DNA of 64,000 bases from Nodularia sp. LEGE 06071 (GCF_015207755.1 NZ_JADEWH010000003.1:360531-424530), one strand, 5' to 3'; counted from the first letter of the stretch, positions 38,454 through 47,533 are shown. Translations and numbers: made by a program. Notes: generated by a model from the letters alone, not told the origin.

Positions 38454-38885
38454 ATGATGAATGTGGGATTTTTTCACAGAATTCCAGTGATGCCCCTGGT
38501 ACTACTCTGGTTAGCTTATGCTCTATTGGGGTGGTATCTTGCGGCTCATCACATTGTTTGGTTGGCCGGAGCTTTTGTCGTCGCTGTCACTTTAGCCATT
38601 GTCAGAAAAACTATTGTTTGGTTGGAGCAGTTAGTGGCATTTGGCTCTAGAATTTTAGTTGTGGTTTTGTTTTTAAGTCTATCAGTCGCTTTGGTGGAAA
38701 CTTGGTCGCTCTTCTTCAGCCTCTTTCTTATACCTATAGCCACTACCTTTTTAGCTGATTTAGAAATGCGTTTTGCTGGCTTCAACAAAACCGATGCATT
38801 TTGGGTTTTAACTATCTTAGCCCTGTGCGGTTTGATAACGGGTGAATTGATCGATATTTTACTGTTGCCCAGTAGCAGATTTTAG
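38454..38885 (+). CDS. Uncharacterised cyanobacterial four-helix membrane protein
   Basis: 143 aa from ATG at 38454 (MMNVGFFHRIPVMPL), nine codons inside a longer TTG-initiated frame and preceded by GGGGGAAGAAA. Helices at about 10-30, 33-52, 62-100 and 118-138; a short conserved-looking loop DLEMRFAGFNKTDAFW. No known function. Monocistronic. Confidence 0.6.
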   Translation: MMNVGFFHRIPVMPLVLLWLAYALLGWYLAAHHIVWLAGAFVVAVTLAIVRKTIVWLEQLVAFGSRILVVVLFLSLSVALVETWSLFFSLFLIPIATTFLADLEMRFAGFNKTDAFWVLTILALCGLITGELIDILLLPSSRF

Positions 38886-39336
38886 CGGTAATACTCTAGT
38901 ATTGCACAGGTAAGCTTTCTAGATCGCCCAGTATTAGCATCTTAATGTCGCCTTTGCAGAATCAAGATAGTTCTTCCTTATCAAGTTTAGCATAACAAAT
39001 CTTCTCGCGATTGTCAACTCCCAATACTCTATTTATGCGTTCATAGTACCTATACAGTCTGTCTGTCAACAAGTAAAATATAAAGTTGCTCTGGATAAGT
39101 GGCGAAAAACTGGTAGTACTACCCTTTAGAGGGCGGGAAAATGTCACACTTGGTCACAGTAAGTAAGTCGGCGGGAAAATTTCGATGTATGTCGTTGCGA
39201 AGGTAACGAAGTGGAGTGAAGCAATCACAAGGGTCTTGGGGTTTTTACATTCTGTTACATAGTGAGATTTGTTTGTGCCGACTTACTGAGAAGCAAATTA
39301 GCTTTAAAGAACACTGCCTTTATCATTAGTTCCGAT
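38886..39336. mobile_element. Spacer with a 126-bp MITE-like element (39162-39287) upstream of mgtE
   Basis: AGTAAGTCGGC (39162-39172) and GCCGACTTACT (39277-39287) are perfect 11-bp inverted ends around a 126-bp non-coding unit. The GTCGGCG end resembles copy A of the AAGTAGGT element. The element abuts the mgtE start region: an ORF entering from inside it would add 25 residues to MgtE. The rest (38886-39161) holds nothing recognisable. Confidence 0.6.
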
Positions 39337-40701
39337 ATGCAAAGCAGATCCCGACAAGAGTTACAAGACCTAGTGCGCGAGCAGCTGCGAGTGCTACTTG
39401 AACAAAAAAACTTTCAGGGTGCTAAAGCTTTGTTAGTTCCAGTTCAGGTTGCAGATATTGCCGAATCCATTGAAGGTTTACCAGAGGCTACCCAGGCGAT
39501 CGCATTTCGGTTACTTTCTAAAGAAGAGGCCATAGAAGTCTTTGAATACCTCGATCCCAGTGTACAGCAAACACTACTAGAAGATTTTAAGCGTCAGGAT
39601 GTCAGGGAAATCGTTGATAATATGTCGCCTGATGATCGGGCGCGTCTGTTTGACGAACTACCGGCGAAAGTTGTGCGGCGACTCTTGGAACAACTGAGTC
39701 CGGCGGAAAGGGATGCAACTGCTTTGCTTTTAGGTTATGCGCCTAACACTGCTGGGCGGATTATGACTCCTGAGTATCTCTCACTGAGGGAAAATATCAC
39801 CATTACTCAGGCGCTAGCGCAGATTCGTTCTTTGGCTAACTTAAGAGAAACTATTTACTATATTTATGTGACTGATGATGCTCGTCGCTTTACAGGGATT
39901 CTCTCGCTACGGGATCTAATTTTGGCTCAACCAGACCAAACTATTGGCAGTATCATGACTCGTGATGTGCTATTTGTAAATACGGGTACTGACCAGGAAG
40001 AAGTAGCTCGAACAATTCAGCACTACGACTTCGTAGCCATTCCTGTGGTAGATGCCGAACAGCGTTTAGTCGGGATAGTCACGGTGGATGATGTCTTGGA
40101 TATTTTAGAACAAGAAACCACAGAAGATATCTATACATTGGGTGGTGTAGAATCTGGCGGAGATAATTATTTTCAAACTAATTTATTTACTGTGGCTCGA
40201 AAGCGCGTAGTGTGGTTATTTGTACTGTTAATCACTAATAGTGCTACGGCGGCGGTAATTACTAACCAAAAGGATGTTTTAGAAAAAGTAGTGGCTTTAA
40301 CTGCCTTTATCCCCTTGTTGATTGGTACAGGTGGGAACGTAGGAGCGCAGTCTTCAACTGTGGTAATTCGGGGCTTGAACACAGAGGACATTCGCCCTAA
40401 CGAAGCTTTAAATATAGTCAGACGAGAAGCGATCGCTGGCGCACTGCTGGGAGGTATGTTGGGTACTGTAGTCGTCGTGTGGGCATACTTCTTGGAAGGG
40501 AATTTAGCAGTCGCCCTGGCTGTAGGTATTAGTCTATTGTCCATCTGCATTTTAGCCTCAGTTTCGGGTTCCGCGCTGCCATTTTTATTCCGGGCGATGA
40601 AGCTAGATCCGGCTTTGATGTCTGCACCTTTTATTACCACTGCTGTGGATGTGTTGGGAGTGTTTATTTACCTCAACGTAGCTCGATTGATTTTAGGCTA
40701 A
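39337..40701 (+). CDS. mgtE: MgtE-family magnesium transporter
   Basis: 454 aa from ATG at 39337 (MQSRSRQELQDLV); an ORF start at 39262 lies in a MITE and is rejected. MgtE N domain (about 25-125), CBS pair (about 135-255, with IMTPEYLSL and SIMTRDVLFV) that senses Mg2+, and five membrane helices (about 285-450) with PLLIGTGGNVGAQSSTVVIR, the conserved pore segment. It imports Mg2+ and closes when cytoplasmic Mg2+ is high. Monocistronic. Confidence 0.95.
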   Translation: MQSRSRQELQDLVREQLRVLLEQKNFQGAKALLVPVQVADIAESIEGLPEATQAIAFRLLSKEEAIEVFEYLDPSVQQTLLEDFKRQDVREIVDNMSPDDRARLFDELPAKVVRRLLEQLSPAERDATALLLGYAPNTAGRIMTPEYLSLRENITITQALAQIRSLANLRETIYYIYVTDDARRFTGILSLRDLILAQPDQTIGSIMTRDVLFVNTGTDQEEVARTIQHYDFVAIPVVDAEQRLVGIVTVDDVLDILEQETTEDIYTLGGVESGGDNYFQTNLFTVARKRVVWLFVLLITNSATAAVITNQKDVLEKVVALTAFIPLLIGTGGNVGAQSSTVVIRGLNTEDIRPNEALNIVRREAIAGALLGGMLGTVVVVWAYFLEGNLAVALAVGISLLSICILASVSGSALPFLFRAMKLDPALMSAPFITTAVDVLGVFIYLNVARLILG

Positions 40702-40841
40702 CAGCAGAAGTCGCAACGAAAGTATACCGCCAGAGGTATTGTGCTACTGGAAATTTTGTCACTACTAGAGGGGGATGAATTTACTGCCAAATTCCCTCTT
40801 TATGTAGGTGTAAAATTACCAAGTTTTCCGAGATTTCATCT

Positions 40842-41249
40842 ATGTTTCAGCGATTTTTACAAAAGTTGACAATCGCGGCGATCGCAGCCACAATACCTAT
40901 GTTGTCTATTCCACAATTGGTGCTTGCACAAACAACTAGGATTGGTGATTTACAACGCCCTAGAGACATCACCATAGCCGGAAGGGTAGAAAGCATCATT
41001 GGCAATAAATTTATCCTCAATGATGGCACTGGGGAAATTATTGTTGATGCTGGGCCTCTTTGGTGGCACGATATCAACCTTTCACAGGGAGAGCAAGTTA
41101 CCGTTACTGGTGAGTTGGGCAAAACAGGTGATGAATTTGATGCTTTTACCATCACTCCCGCCACAGGCTCGGTGATTGAAGTTCGCTCTCCCACAGGGCC
41201 TCCTCCTTGGGCTGGTGGACCAAACCGAGTCCCACGACCAAAAAAATAG
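40842..41249 (+). CDS. Exported OB-fold protein
   Basis: 135 aa. Signal peptide (cut after VLAQ, about 30), then a single OB-fold-like beta-barrel (about 42-118: DITIAGRVESIIGNKFILND, GEIIVDAG, GEQVTVTGELG) and a Pro-rich tail. This layout is like bacterial OB-fold (BOF) proteins of the periplasm; ligand unknown. Confidence 0.7.
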   Translation: MFQRFLQKLTIAAIAATIPMLSIPQLVLAQTTRIGDLQRPRDITIAGRVESIIGNKFILNDGTGEIIVDAGPLWWHDINLSQGEQVTVTGELGKTGDEFDAFTITPATGSVIEVRSPTGPPPWAGGPNRVPRPKK

Positions 41250-41325
41250 TGCCGAACTTTGAATTTTAAAGTCTTGGCTATACTGAGGATAATTCTTCGC
41301 TCGGTATACTCAACACGAATGAGGT

Positions 41326-42690
41326 ATGAATGTGAGTAGTCAGGAAAACTACAATTTAGTTGAGTCGGGAGCGACGAATGAAGCAGGAGATCCCAAGTCA
41401 TTACTGACATTATCCGACGCAGTAGCGCTGATTGTGGGTATTGTCATCGGGGCAGGGATTTTTCAAACCCCAGCATTAGTCGCAGTTCAAGCAGGTAGCG
41501 ATTTAGTTGTACTGCTGTTGTGGTTAGCTGGTGGCTTGGTATCTCTGGTGGGAGCGTTGTGTTATGCCGAGTTAGCCACAGCTTATCCCAATGTCGGCGG
41601 TGTCTACTATTATCTCAAGCGTTCATTTGGGCGGGGAGTCGCCTTTTTATTTGCTTGGGCGCGAATGACTGTGATTCAAACAGGTTCGATTGTGCTGTTG
41701 GCATTTGTATTTGGTGACTATGCGACTCAAATATGGCGCTTAGGTACGTTTTCATCTTCTATTTATGCAGCCGGGGCGATCGCTTTATTAACGGCTTTAA
41801 ATATCCTCGGTTTGCGACAAGGTAAGTGGACACAAAACTGGCTGTCTCTAGCTAAGGTTCTGGGTTTGTTACTGGTAGTATTTTTGGGACTAACTACTCT
41901 CCCTAACTCGACAGTGGCTACAGAACCTGCATCATCAGGAAATTGGGGATTGGCGATGGTGTTTGTACTCCTGTCTTATGGTGGCTGGAATGAGGCGGCG
42001 TATATCTCGGCAGAAATGCAGAATAAACAACGTAACATTCTGCGATCGCTACTTTGGAGTATTGGCATCATCACTGGGATTTACCTACTGATCAATCTCG
42101 CCTACCTGCAAGGACTAGGCTTATCAAACATGGCTGCATCAGAAGCAGTCGCTGCCGATTTAATGCGCTCTATTTGGGGCGAACCTGGAGCCTTATTTAT
42201 CAGCATTTTGATTGCAGTTTCCACCTTGGGCGCAATCAACGCCACAATTTTCACCGGCGCGCGAACTAATTACGCTTTAGCTCAGGATTTTTCCCTGTTT
42301 AGTTTTATGGGGCGCTGGCAAAAAAGCCACAGCACGCCTATCGAAGCCTTTTTGTTGCAAGTGGCGATCGCCTTAGCATTGGTTTTTCTCGGCACGATTA
42401 CCCGCGGAGGCTTTGAAACGATGGTGGATTACACCGCCCCCGTTTTTTGGTTATTCTTTCTGCTTTCAGGTGTATCGCTGTTTGTGCTGCGAATTCGGGA
42501 ACCCGAAATATCACGCCCCTTTCGTGTACCACTTTACCCCTTGACACCATTCCTATTTTGTGTATCATGTGGTTATTTGCTTTACTCTAGTTTGGCTTAT
42601 ACGGGTGTGGGAGCAGTTGTAGGCGTTCTAGTGGTAGCAGCAGGAATCCCCCTGTTGTTCTGGAATCGCCATCGCCAAGGGAGAGTATGA
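41326..42690 (+). CDS. APC-family amino acid permease
   Basis: 454 aa, about 12 membrane helices. The first helix has the unwound GIVIGAGIFQTP motif, followed by GLVSLVGALCYAELATAYPN and later FSYGGWNEAAYISAEM-type substrate-site sequence (here VLLSYGGWNEAAYISAEM). Typical of amino acid/polyamine exchangers or importers. Its terminal helix is followed within 80 bp by the methyltransferase gene on the same strand. Confidence 0.9.
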   Translation: MNVSSQENYNLVESGATNEAGDPKSLLTLSDAVALIVGIVIGAGIFQTPALVAVQAGSDLVVLLLWLAGGLVSLVGALCYAELATAYPNVGGVYYYLKRSFGRGVAFLFAWARMTVIQTGSIVLLAFVFGDYATQIWRLGTFSSSIYAAGAIALLTALNILGLRQGKWTQNWLSLAKVLGLLLVVFLGLTTLPNSTVATEPASSGNWGLAMVFVLLSYGGWNEAAYISAEMQNKQRNILRSLLWSIGIITGIYLLINLAYLQGLGLSNMAASEAVAADLMRSIWGEPGALFISILIAVSTLGAINATIFTGARTNYALAQDFSLFSFMGRWQKSHSTPIEAFLLQVAIALALVFLGTITRGGFETMVDYTAPVFWLFFLLSGVSLFVLRIREPEISRPFRVPLYPLTPFLFCVSCGYLLYSSLAYTGVGAVVGVLVVAAGIPLLFWNRHRQGRV

Positions 42691-42769
42691 GAAACTAGGG
42701 ACTGGGGAATGGGGAATGATTTAATACTGATCACTGATGATCACACGCTATCAAGAAAGGAAAAAATTC

Positions 42770-43417
42770 ATGAACTACAAAAAAATTCTTTTTTTACTGG
42801 CGACAGGAGTGAGTCTGACCAGCTGGGGATTTGTGGGATGCACACCGCAAGAACCGAACGTGGAAGCAGAAGCGCCAGCAGCACCTACTTTGGCGGGACA
42901 GACCGAAACACCGGCAACTCCACCCCAAGAACGTCCAGGTGATGTGCCTTATGTGCCAACACCACAAACAGTAGTGGATGCCATGTTGTCAGTAGCAAAA
43001 GTAGGCAAAGATGATGTGCTTTATGACCTTGGTAGTGGTGATGGCCGGATTGTGACTACAGCCGCCGAAAAGTATGGTGTCAAAAAAGGTGTGGGTGTAG
43101 AAATTAACCCCGAACTGGTTCAGGAAGCGAATGCAAATGCACAGAAAGCCGGAGTTAGCGATCGCGTACAATTTGTCCAACAAGACTTGTTTAAGTCTGA
43201 TTTTAGTGAAGCCACGGTAGTCACACTTTACCTATTGCCTGACATTAACCTCAAACTCCGTCCTCAGCTATTACAGCAACTTAAACCGGGAACGCGGATT
43301 GTCTCCCATGCCTTCGATATGGGCGAATGGCAACCAGAACAGACATTAGAGGTAGATGGACGCACAATTTATTATTGGGTAGTTCCCGAAGAAGTACCAC
43401 CTAATTTACAAAAGTAG
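42770..43417 (+). CDS. Lipoprotein SAM-dependent methyltransferase (integration target gene)
   Basis: 215 aa from ATG at 42770 (MNYKKILFLLATG), preceded by AGAAAGGAAA; an upstream ATG at 42737 is rejected. Lipobox FVGC (Cys24), an Ala/Pro/Glu-rich linker (about 28-65), then a class I methyltransferase: motif I LYDLGSGDGRIV, GVEINPELV and FVQQDLF. An exported or membrane-tethered methyltransferase is unusual because SAM is cytoplasmic; the N-terminus may instead be a membrane anchor facing inwards. The last nine codons lie in the attachment repeat of the element, and the repeat leaves this gene intact. Confidence 0.82.
   Translation: MNYKKILFLLATGVSLTSWGFVGCTPQEPNVEAEAPAAPTLAGQTETPATPPQERPGDVPYVPTPQTVVDAMLSVAKVGKDDVLYDLGSGDGRIVTTAAEKYGVKKGVGVEINPELVQEANANAQKAGVSDRVQFVQQDLFKSDFSEATVVTLYLLPDINLKLRPQLLQQLKPGTRIVSHAFDMGEWQPEQTLEVDGRTIYYWVVPEEVPPNLQK
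43385..43413. repeat. attL, 29-bp core at the left end of the element
   Basis: CCCGAAGAAGTACCACCTAA plus TTTACAAAA is identical to 59697-59725. One mismatch then follows (G here, A at the right), and TAGC is shared again, so both copies carry the codons of the methyltransferase C-terminus (PEEVPPNLQ) and its stop. Confidence 0.9.
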
Positions 43418-43472
43418 CCCCACCACCGCTTTGTGGAGGTCAATGGTTTTGTTTTGAGTAGAATTTGAGTAG

Positions 43473-44615
43473 TTAAAAATCGGGGCAATCCGATTTACTC
43501 ACTTCTGGGTGACAGTAGTACGCCAAAACTGTCCGCACATCATCCCCCAACCAGTACGCTACTTTGTCGGGGGATGCTCCCAGCGCGATCGCCCAAGTCG
43601 CAAAAGTATGGCGACAGATGTAGAGCTTCAGATAAGGAATTAATTTTTGGTCTGCCAACTCCCTGACCACGCCAGGGTAATAATATTTTTCAGCTACGGT
43701 GTAACCTCTCCAAGCTTTCTCTAAGACCTTCAGGGAAAGTTGCTTTCCCGTAATACTGGTAAAAACTAAATCCTCCGGGCGGGGCTGGTGCGATCGCATC
43801 TCAAGCAGCAGTTTTTGGAGCTTGCCCCCAGGGACGGCGGGGAAAATTCTGCGTTTCCCATTCTTCGTCCCCTTGGTTTGGTTGATGCGTCCGGCGTAGC
43901 TTTTGGAAATGGTAATTTTGGTACAGGATTGATTGATATCTGACCAGCGCAAAGCGAAAGCTTCACCGGGTCGGCATCCAGTCCAGAATAGAAATTTTAT
44001 AATTTGGCTGTAGTAACTGTATTTATGGTGACTTTCAAATCTGGAAATTATCAAATCGCGCTGTTCTAGAGTGTATGCTGCAATTTCTTCCCGGCTGGAC
44101 TTTTTCTGTTTGGGTAGTTTTAAGTTTTTGAAAGGATTTTCGGTAATCAGTTGCTCTTTGATTGCCCAGTCGTGACAACGAGATAAATCTGAAATTATTT
44201 TTCGGGATATGTGATGGCTATATTTTTTCAGTAGGTAATCTCTTATCTGCACAGCTTCTGTGGTATCAGGTAAATTAGCAGTTACTCGCGCTGTAAAAGC
44301 ATAATTATGAGAAATCGTGGATTGTTCCAAAAACTGTTCTTGCCAGTCAGTAAATTTATTCCACAATTCCAACAGGGTATATTTAGTCTCTTTTTGGATT
44401 GATACCTTTTTGACTCCAAACCTGTACCGCTCTAGTGTTGGGTCAAACTCATTTAAAGAAATTTCACGCTGAATTAATTCCCAGCGTGAATCTACAATAG
44501 CTCTATTACTTTTGTTGTTTCTTAACCCAGTAGAAAGATAAAATTGTTTGCTGTATCCGCTTACCCTAAAGCGGATTATGAGTTTTTTACTTTTAGGGTC
44601 AACGATTACAGCCAT
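43473..44615 (-). CDS. int: Tyrosine recombinase (element integrase)
   Basis: 380 aa. N-terminal arm-binding-like region (about 1-75), SAM-like core-binding domain (about 80-170) and catalytic domain (about 180-370) with Arg215 (WTGCRPGEAFALRW), Arg335 in LYICRHTFATW (the HxxR His is Tyr) and catalytic Tyr366 or Tyr367 in TVLAYYCHP; the usual LGH His is Asp (WLGDD). It should recombine attL/attR or attP/attB. It is the last gene before attL, the normal integrase position, and follows the small gene at 44619 with a 3-bp gap. No excisionase recognised, although the small genes upstream are candidates. Confidence 0.93.
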   Translation of the reverse strand: MAVIVDPKSKKLIIRFRVSGYSKQFYLSTGLRNNKSNRAIVDSRWELIQREISLNEFDPTLERYRFGVKKVSIQKETKYTLLELWNKFTDWQEQFLEQSTISHNYAFTARVTANLPDTTEAVQIRDYLLKKYSHHISRKIISDLSRCHDWAIKEQLITENPFKNLKLPKQKKSSREEIAAYTLEQRDLIISRFESHHKYSYYSQIIKFLFWTGCRPGEAFALRWSDINQSCTKITISKSYAGRINQTKGTKNGKRRIFPAVPGGKLQKLLLEMRSHQPRPEDLVFTSITGKQLSLKVLEKAWRGYTVAEKYYYPGVVRELADQKLIPYLKLYICRHTFATWAIALGASPDKVAYWLGDDVRTVLAYYCHPEVSKSDCPDF

Positions 44616-44618
44616 TAA

Positions 44619-44858
44619 TTATCCTTCTTCTTCTTCGTAGTAATCGCAATCAACAGCGACATCCTCCGACCAACCAGGGTCAAAGTAATATCCAATAGCT
44701 AAGTCATCTTCGTCACGCAAAGTTCCAGACTCCCAATCACATTCAGGCTGAAAGCAAGCAAAATTATTGGTATATCCCCACCAAATGTCACAATATTTGC
44801 AATTTTTACAATCCCTATTGGAACTGTCCTCTGATTTTCCTGAGTGACCAATATTCAT
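44619..44858 (-). CDS. Small acidic Cys-containing element protein
   Basis: 79 aa, very acidic, with CKNCKYCDIWWG and FACFQPECDWE giving six Cys that could bind zinc, and a tail CDYYEEEEG. Overlaps its upstream neighbour by an ATGA, and precedes int by a few bases. Possible transcription cofactor or excision accessory; function not recognised. Confidence 0.6.
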   Translation of the reverse strand: MNIGHSGKSEDSSNRDCKNCKYCDIWWGYTNNFACFQPECDWESGTLRDEDDLAIGYYFDPGWSEDVAVDCDYYEEEEG

Positions 44859-45178
44859 GTACTTACACCACTTGTAAAGTAGCTCCAGTTTTCTTCAGGG
44901 TAAATATCATCCACGGATATTTCTTCTAAGCGAATTTCTTGTGATGAATTCCACTGATTCACTGAATAATCATTTACCCAGTCAGATACGAACTCAAAAT
45001 CATTTAAAATTCTGGTTTCGTCATAGTCACTCACTATTTCCAGCAAATCAGACATATCCAATGGACGAGTAATGCCATCTGGCAGAAAGTCGCAGCTAAG
45101 TTTTGCGACTATTTCATAGATTGTAGTATTGCCTTTAATTCCACTGATACAAGGCATCTTAATTATTGTTATTCGCAT
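44855..45178 (-). CDS. Uncharacterised acidic element protein
   Basis: 107 aa, acidic, mixed alpha/beta (FLPDGITRPLDMSDLLEIVS, DETRILNDFEFVSDWVN). Translationally coupled to the next gene by overlap. No family recognised. Confidence 0.55.
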   Translation of the reverse strand: MRITIIKMPCISGIKGNTTIYEIVAKLSCDFLPDGITRPLDMSDLLEIVSDYDETRILNDFEFVSDWVNDYSVNQWNSSQEIRLEEISVDDIYPEENWSYFTSGVST

Positions 45179-45189
45179 TCAAATACCTC

Positions 45190-45588
45190 CTAGTAATCAA
45201 CATCAAATAATCCTTGTTTACCTTTCACTTCAAAAGGCGTAATGGGTCTAATCTCGTCAAACACCCAAGCGTACCTGCCCACTTCCCACAGCCCAAGCTT
45301 TTTTTCTAAATCTGATTGCTCGGTAATTAATTTTTCTGTGATTTTCACAACACGTTTGATGTTTACAACGGCTACAGCTACACCAAAGGGAAAATCATTA
45401 TAAGTGAGCCTTCTGTCAATGGGCTTGATAATTTCATAAAAATAAAGCTCTTGTTCCCTTGTATCCTTCTGGGCGGAACAAATCAATAAATAACCTCTAT
45501 ACTTTGTCCCCCAACTTCTTGTCTCTACTGATTTCATTCCCAAGGCGATCGCGCTTGCCCAGGGTTGCCATAAACTTAATGCTTTCAT
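45190..45588 (-). CDS. ASCH-domain protein
   Basis: 132 aa. Starts MKALSLWQPWASAIALGMKS, the hallmark of phage and plasmid ASCH (PUA-like) proteins, with ETRSWGTKYRGYLLI after it and VAVVNIKRVVKI later. ASCH domains resemble RNA-binding PUA folds and are implicated in RNA or modified-nucleotide processing; some are N4-acetylcytidine hydrolases. It overlaps the next gene by an ATGA. In this element it could act in RNA metabolism or host interaction, but that is inference. Confidence 0.8.
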   Translation of the reverse strand: MKALSLWQPWASAIALGMKSVETRSWGTKYRGYLLICSAQKDTREQELYFYEIIKPIDRRLTYNDFPFGVAVAVVNIKRVVKITEKLITEQSDLEKKLGLWEVGRYAWVFDEIRPITPFEVKGKQGLFDVDY

Positions 45589-45815
45589 TCCATGTCCTCC
45601 ATCTCGCCGAAAAAGAAATAATCAAGAATTAATTGTCCTTCCATGATGCATACGCAAGCCTCACCCAAATAGTCAAAATGTCTAATTGCTTCCCTAGAGT
45701 AAATGAGTGGCAGTTTTAGAATATAGCCATCCCCGGCTCTTTCAAAAATGTAGCCTTTCTCCTCCGCTGTGACACGGACGAGCATGAAAGCCGTTCCATT
45801 TAATGTTTTTGGCAT
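45585..45815 (-). CDS. Uncharacterised element protein
   Basis: 76 aa, beta-rich small protein (AFMLVRVTAEEKGYIFERAG). It overlaps the ASCH gene by four bases, so belongs to the same transcript. No family recognised. Confidence 0.5.
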   Translation of the reverse strand: MPKTLNGTAFMLVRVTAEEKGYIFERAGDGYILKLPLIYSREAIRHFDYLGEACVCIMEGQLILDYFFFGEMEDME

Positions 45816-45898
45816 TTCTCTAAAATCCTAAACATGATAATTTTATGTCTGCATCATGATTTATTGAATGCAGACATAATGTAACTATTGTCAGACAA

Positions 45899-46102
45899 TC
45901 AATTGACGGGTTGAGCTTGATGATTGAAACAAACTTTGTAGTCGGAAGATTTAGCTAGTCTATTCAGGCTTTGCGCGTGCATCTCTGCTTCAGGACGAGT
46001 TCCGAATCCAGCTACAATGCGAGACAAATCCCCTGGGAGTGGAGACTGATCAACAGAGAGCAATGGCTGAGATGAATAGACTATCCAAGGTAAATGATTC
46101 AT
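45899..46102 (-). CDS. Uncharacterised short element protein
   Basis: 67 aa, basic at the C-terminus, with a VAGFGTRPEAEMHAQSLNRL stretch that resembles SPOR-like or small helix-strand units, but no firm assignment. Follows the 65-aa gene on the same strand. Confidence 0.4.
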   Translation of the reverse strand: MNHLPWIVYSSQPLLSVDQSPLPGDLSRIVAGFGTRPEAEMHAQSLNRLAKSSDYKVCFNHQAQPVN

Positions 46103-46159
46103 CTGCCACTGCCTCTAATATTATTGTTCGGAAGCGGAATAACCATGTTTCTGGTTGGA

Positions 46160-46357
46160 TTATTCATCTTTTGTGGCATCCAATTCACTAAAATAATTCC
46201 ATACAAACACCGCCTTTTCTCCAGAGAGTCTGAGGTAGTTATCCTCGTCACCAACTATTGCAACAAAAACATCTCCTTCAAAGGTACGTCTGAGATGAGT
46301 GACATGATTAGTATTGATAATTATCTCATTGCCAACTTTAATAAAATTCGCGTCCAC
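46160..46357 (-). CDS. Small LytTR-like or beta-rich element protein
   Basis: 65 aa: FIKVGNEIIINTNHVTHLRR, then VFVAIVGDEDNYLRLSGEKA. The 'xxINTxxV' pattern is seen in small phage and LytTR-like DNA-binding proteins, so a regulatory role is possible. It is the first gene of the minus-strand run that ends with int. Upstream lies about 780 bp of spacer. Confidence 0.5.
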   Translation of the reverse strand: MDANFIKVGNEIIINTNHVTHLRRTFEGDVFVAIVGDEDNYLRLSGEKAVFVWNYFSELDATKDE

Positions 46358-47144
46358 TTCTATTGCTCCTGATTAATTGATGAATTTCAGTTGTTCTTTT
46401 TACAAAGGTTATATTCATCCCAAAGACCTTAAAGATAAAGTGACAAGTCAAGGTTTTGACGACGACAACTTTTTTGAAGGGCTTGGGATTCTCGGCAATT
46501 GTGATCATCTAAATCCTTAGATAAGTATGAGAGCTATCAGCAAAAGAATTGTGGAAATAATTGAGGCAGGGGCAAGTACAGGATACATCTTGAAAAGCCC
46601 TGCCCAAATATCCGCTACATCGTTCAAAAATTCATTCATTATTTAATCCTCAAGTTGTGGATCTATATACAAATAGAGCCAAGTTGACCAAGCGACATAA
46701 GTGAACCCAAATGGATGATAAGGAGTTTTTTTACTTGAAAAAGATAAGGTCAAGTTACCTAAAGAAAATTTCAGGACTCCATTTGATGAGATTTTTAATT
46801 TCATAGTCATTGGGCATTGGGTGTTGAGGTACGGACTACTGCGATCGCGCTGGAAGTTCTTTGATATTTGCCCCAATGGCTGGGAGGCTTCCACCTCTCC
46901 CCGGTTTGCGCTGTGCGCTTTTCTCTCTCACTCGTGAATCATCGGCAGTTCATTGGTCTGGAGGCTGCCATCTCTCCAAGGGTTGATGTTTCTCTCAGTG
47001 CAAGGAAAGGTCTGTAAAAAATAGTTATGCATTACCAGAACCATAGTGCTATCTTATGGAGAGGCAGAATAAATGTCAAGCATTTCGCCAATGCAAATCT
47101 ATTTCGCTCATGTAGAATAAAAGGAAGTTTCGTGGATTACACAA
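46358..47144. other. Element intergenic region with weak ORFs
   Basis: 46380-46520 (+, 46 aa, MNFSCSFYKGYIHPKDL) and 46643-46810 (-, 55 aa, MTMKLKISSNGVLKF) are open but unsupported. GGAGGCTTCCACCTCTCC (about 46886) and GGAGGCTGCCATCTCTCC (about 46960) are an imperfect direct repeat, possibly iterons or an operator. No replication origin could be assigned. The sequence is the best candidate for the control region between int-side genes and the regulator at 47145. Confidence 0.4.
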
Positions 47145-47533
47145 ATGGCCAGGCCAAAGAAATCAGCAGAGGATGTAACGTCGGTGGGACTGAAACTCAG
47201 TCGCAGTGCTTGGGAGGAATTACAGGAGAGAGCGGCATCTCTAGGCTTAACCCGATCATCGCTAGTGGAGAAAATTGGGTTTGGAGAAATCCCTCTGGGA
47301 GCTATGTCTACGACGAAACCACAGATATTGGGAAAATCCTCCAGCGCCTCGAATTAGTCGAAAGGTTATATACGGAATATGTCCGCGCCCATCAAATCGG
47401 ACTAGAGGCGCGTCTGACCGAATCCAAAAATTTAGAAAAATTATTTCAGCAATCAGTAACTGAACTTCGCCAAGAAATTTACAATTTGGCGACAGAAGCT
47501 GACTCTAATGGGAACGGACATAGAACAAACTAA
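47145..47533 (+). CDS. Small regulator probably completed by -1 frameshifting
   Basis: Zero frame: 70 aa from ATG 47145 (MARPKKSAEDVTSVGLKLSR), a ribbon-helix-helix-like N-terminus with SRSAWEELQERAASLGLTRS, stopping at TAG 47355. In the -1 frame the sequence runs on to TAA 47531-47533 as a strong coiled coil (ILQRLELVERLYTEYVRAHQ, LEKLFQQSVTELRQEIYN). G_GGA_AAA lies in zero-frame phase at 47330-47336, giving a 129-aa fusion. An intrinsic terminator directly follows the -1-frame stop. The short form would lack the dimerising coil. A plain indel is the alternative. Confidence 0.65.
47330..47411 (+). promoter_or_regulatory. Candidate -1 programmed frameshift signal
   Basis: Heptamer GGGAAAA (47330-47336) in the X_XXY_YYZ phase. 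After a 7-nt spacer, GCGCCTC (47344-47350) is complementary to GAGGCGC (47405-47411), a 7-bp GC-rich stem with a 54-nt loop that could stimulate slippage. Slippage yields ...GLU-ILE-LEU type continuity: the peptide reads QILGK then ILQRLEL. Zero-frame termination would come only seven codons later. The stem may be coincidental. Confidence 0.5.

Noticed and set aside
39262..39336. N-terminal extension of MgtE
   Set aside because: Encoded by the end of a MITE-like element; the family N-terminus begins at ATG 39337.
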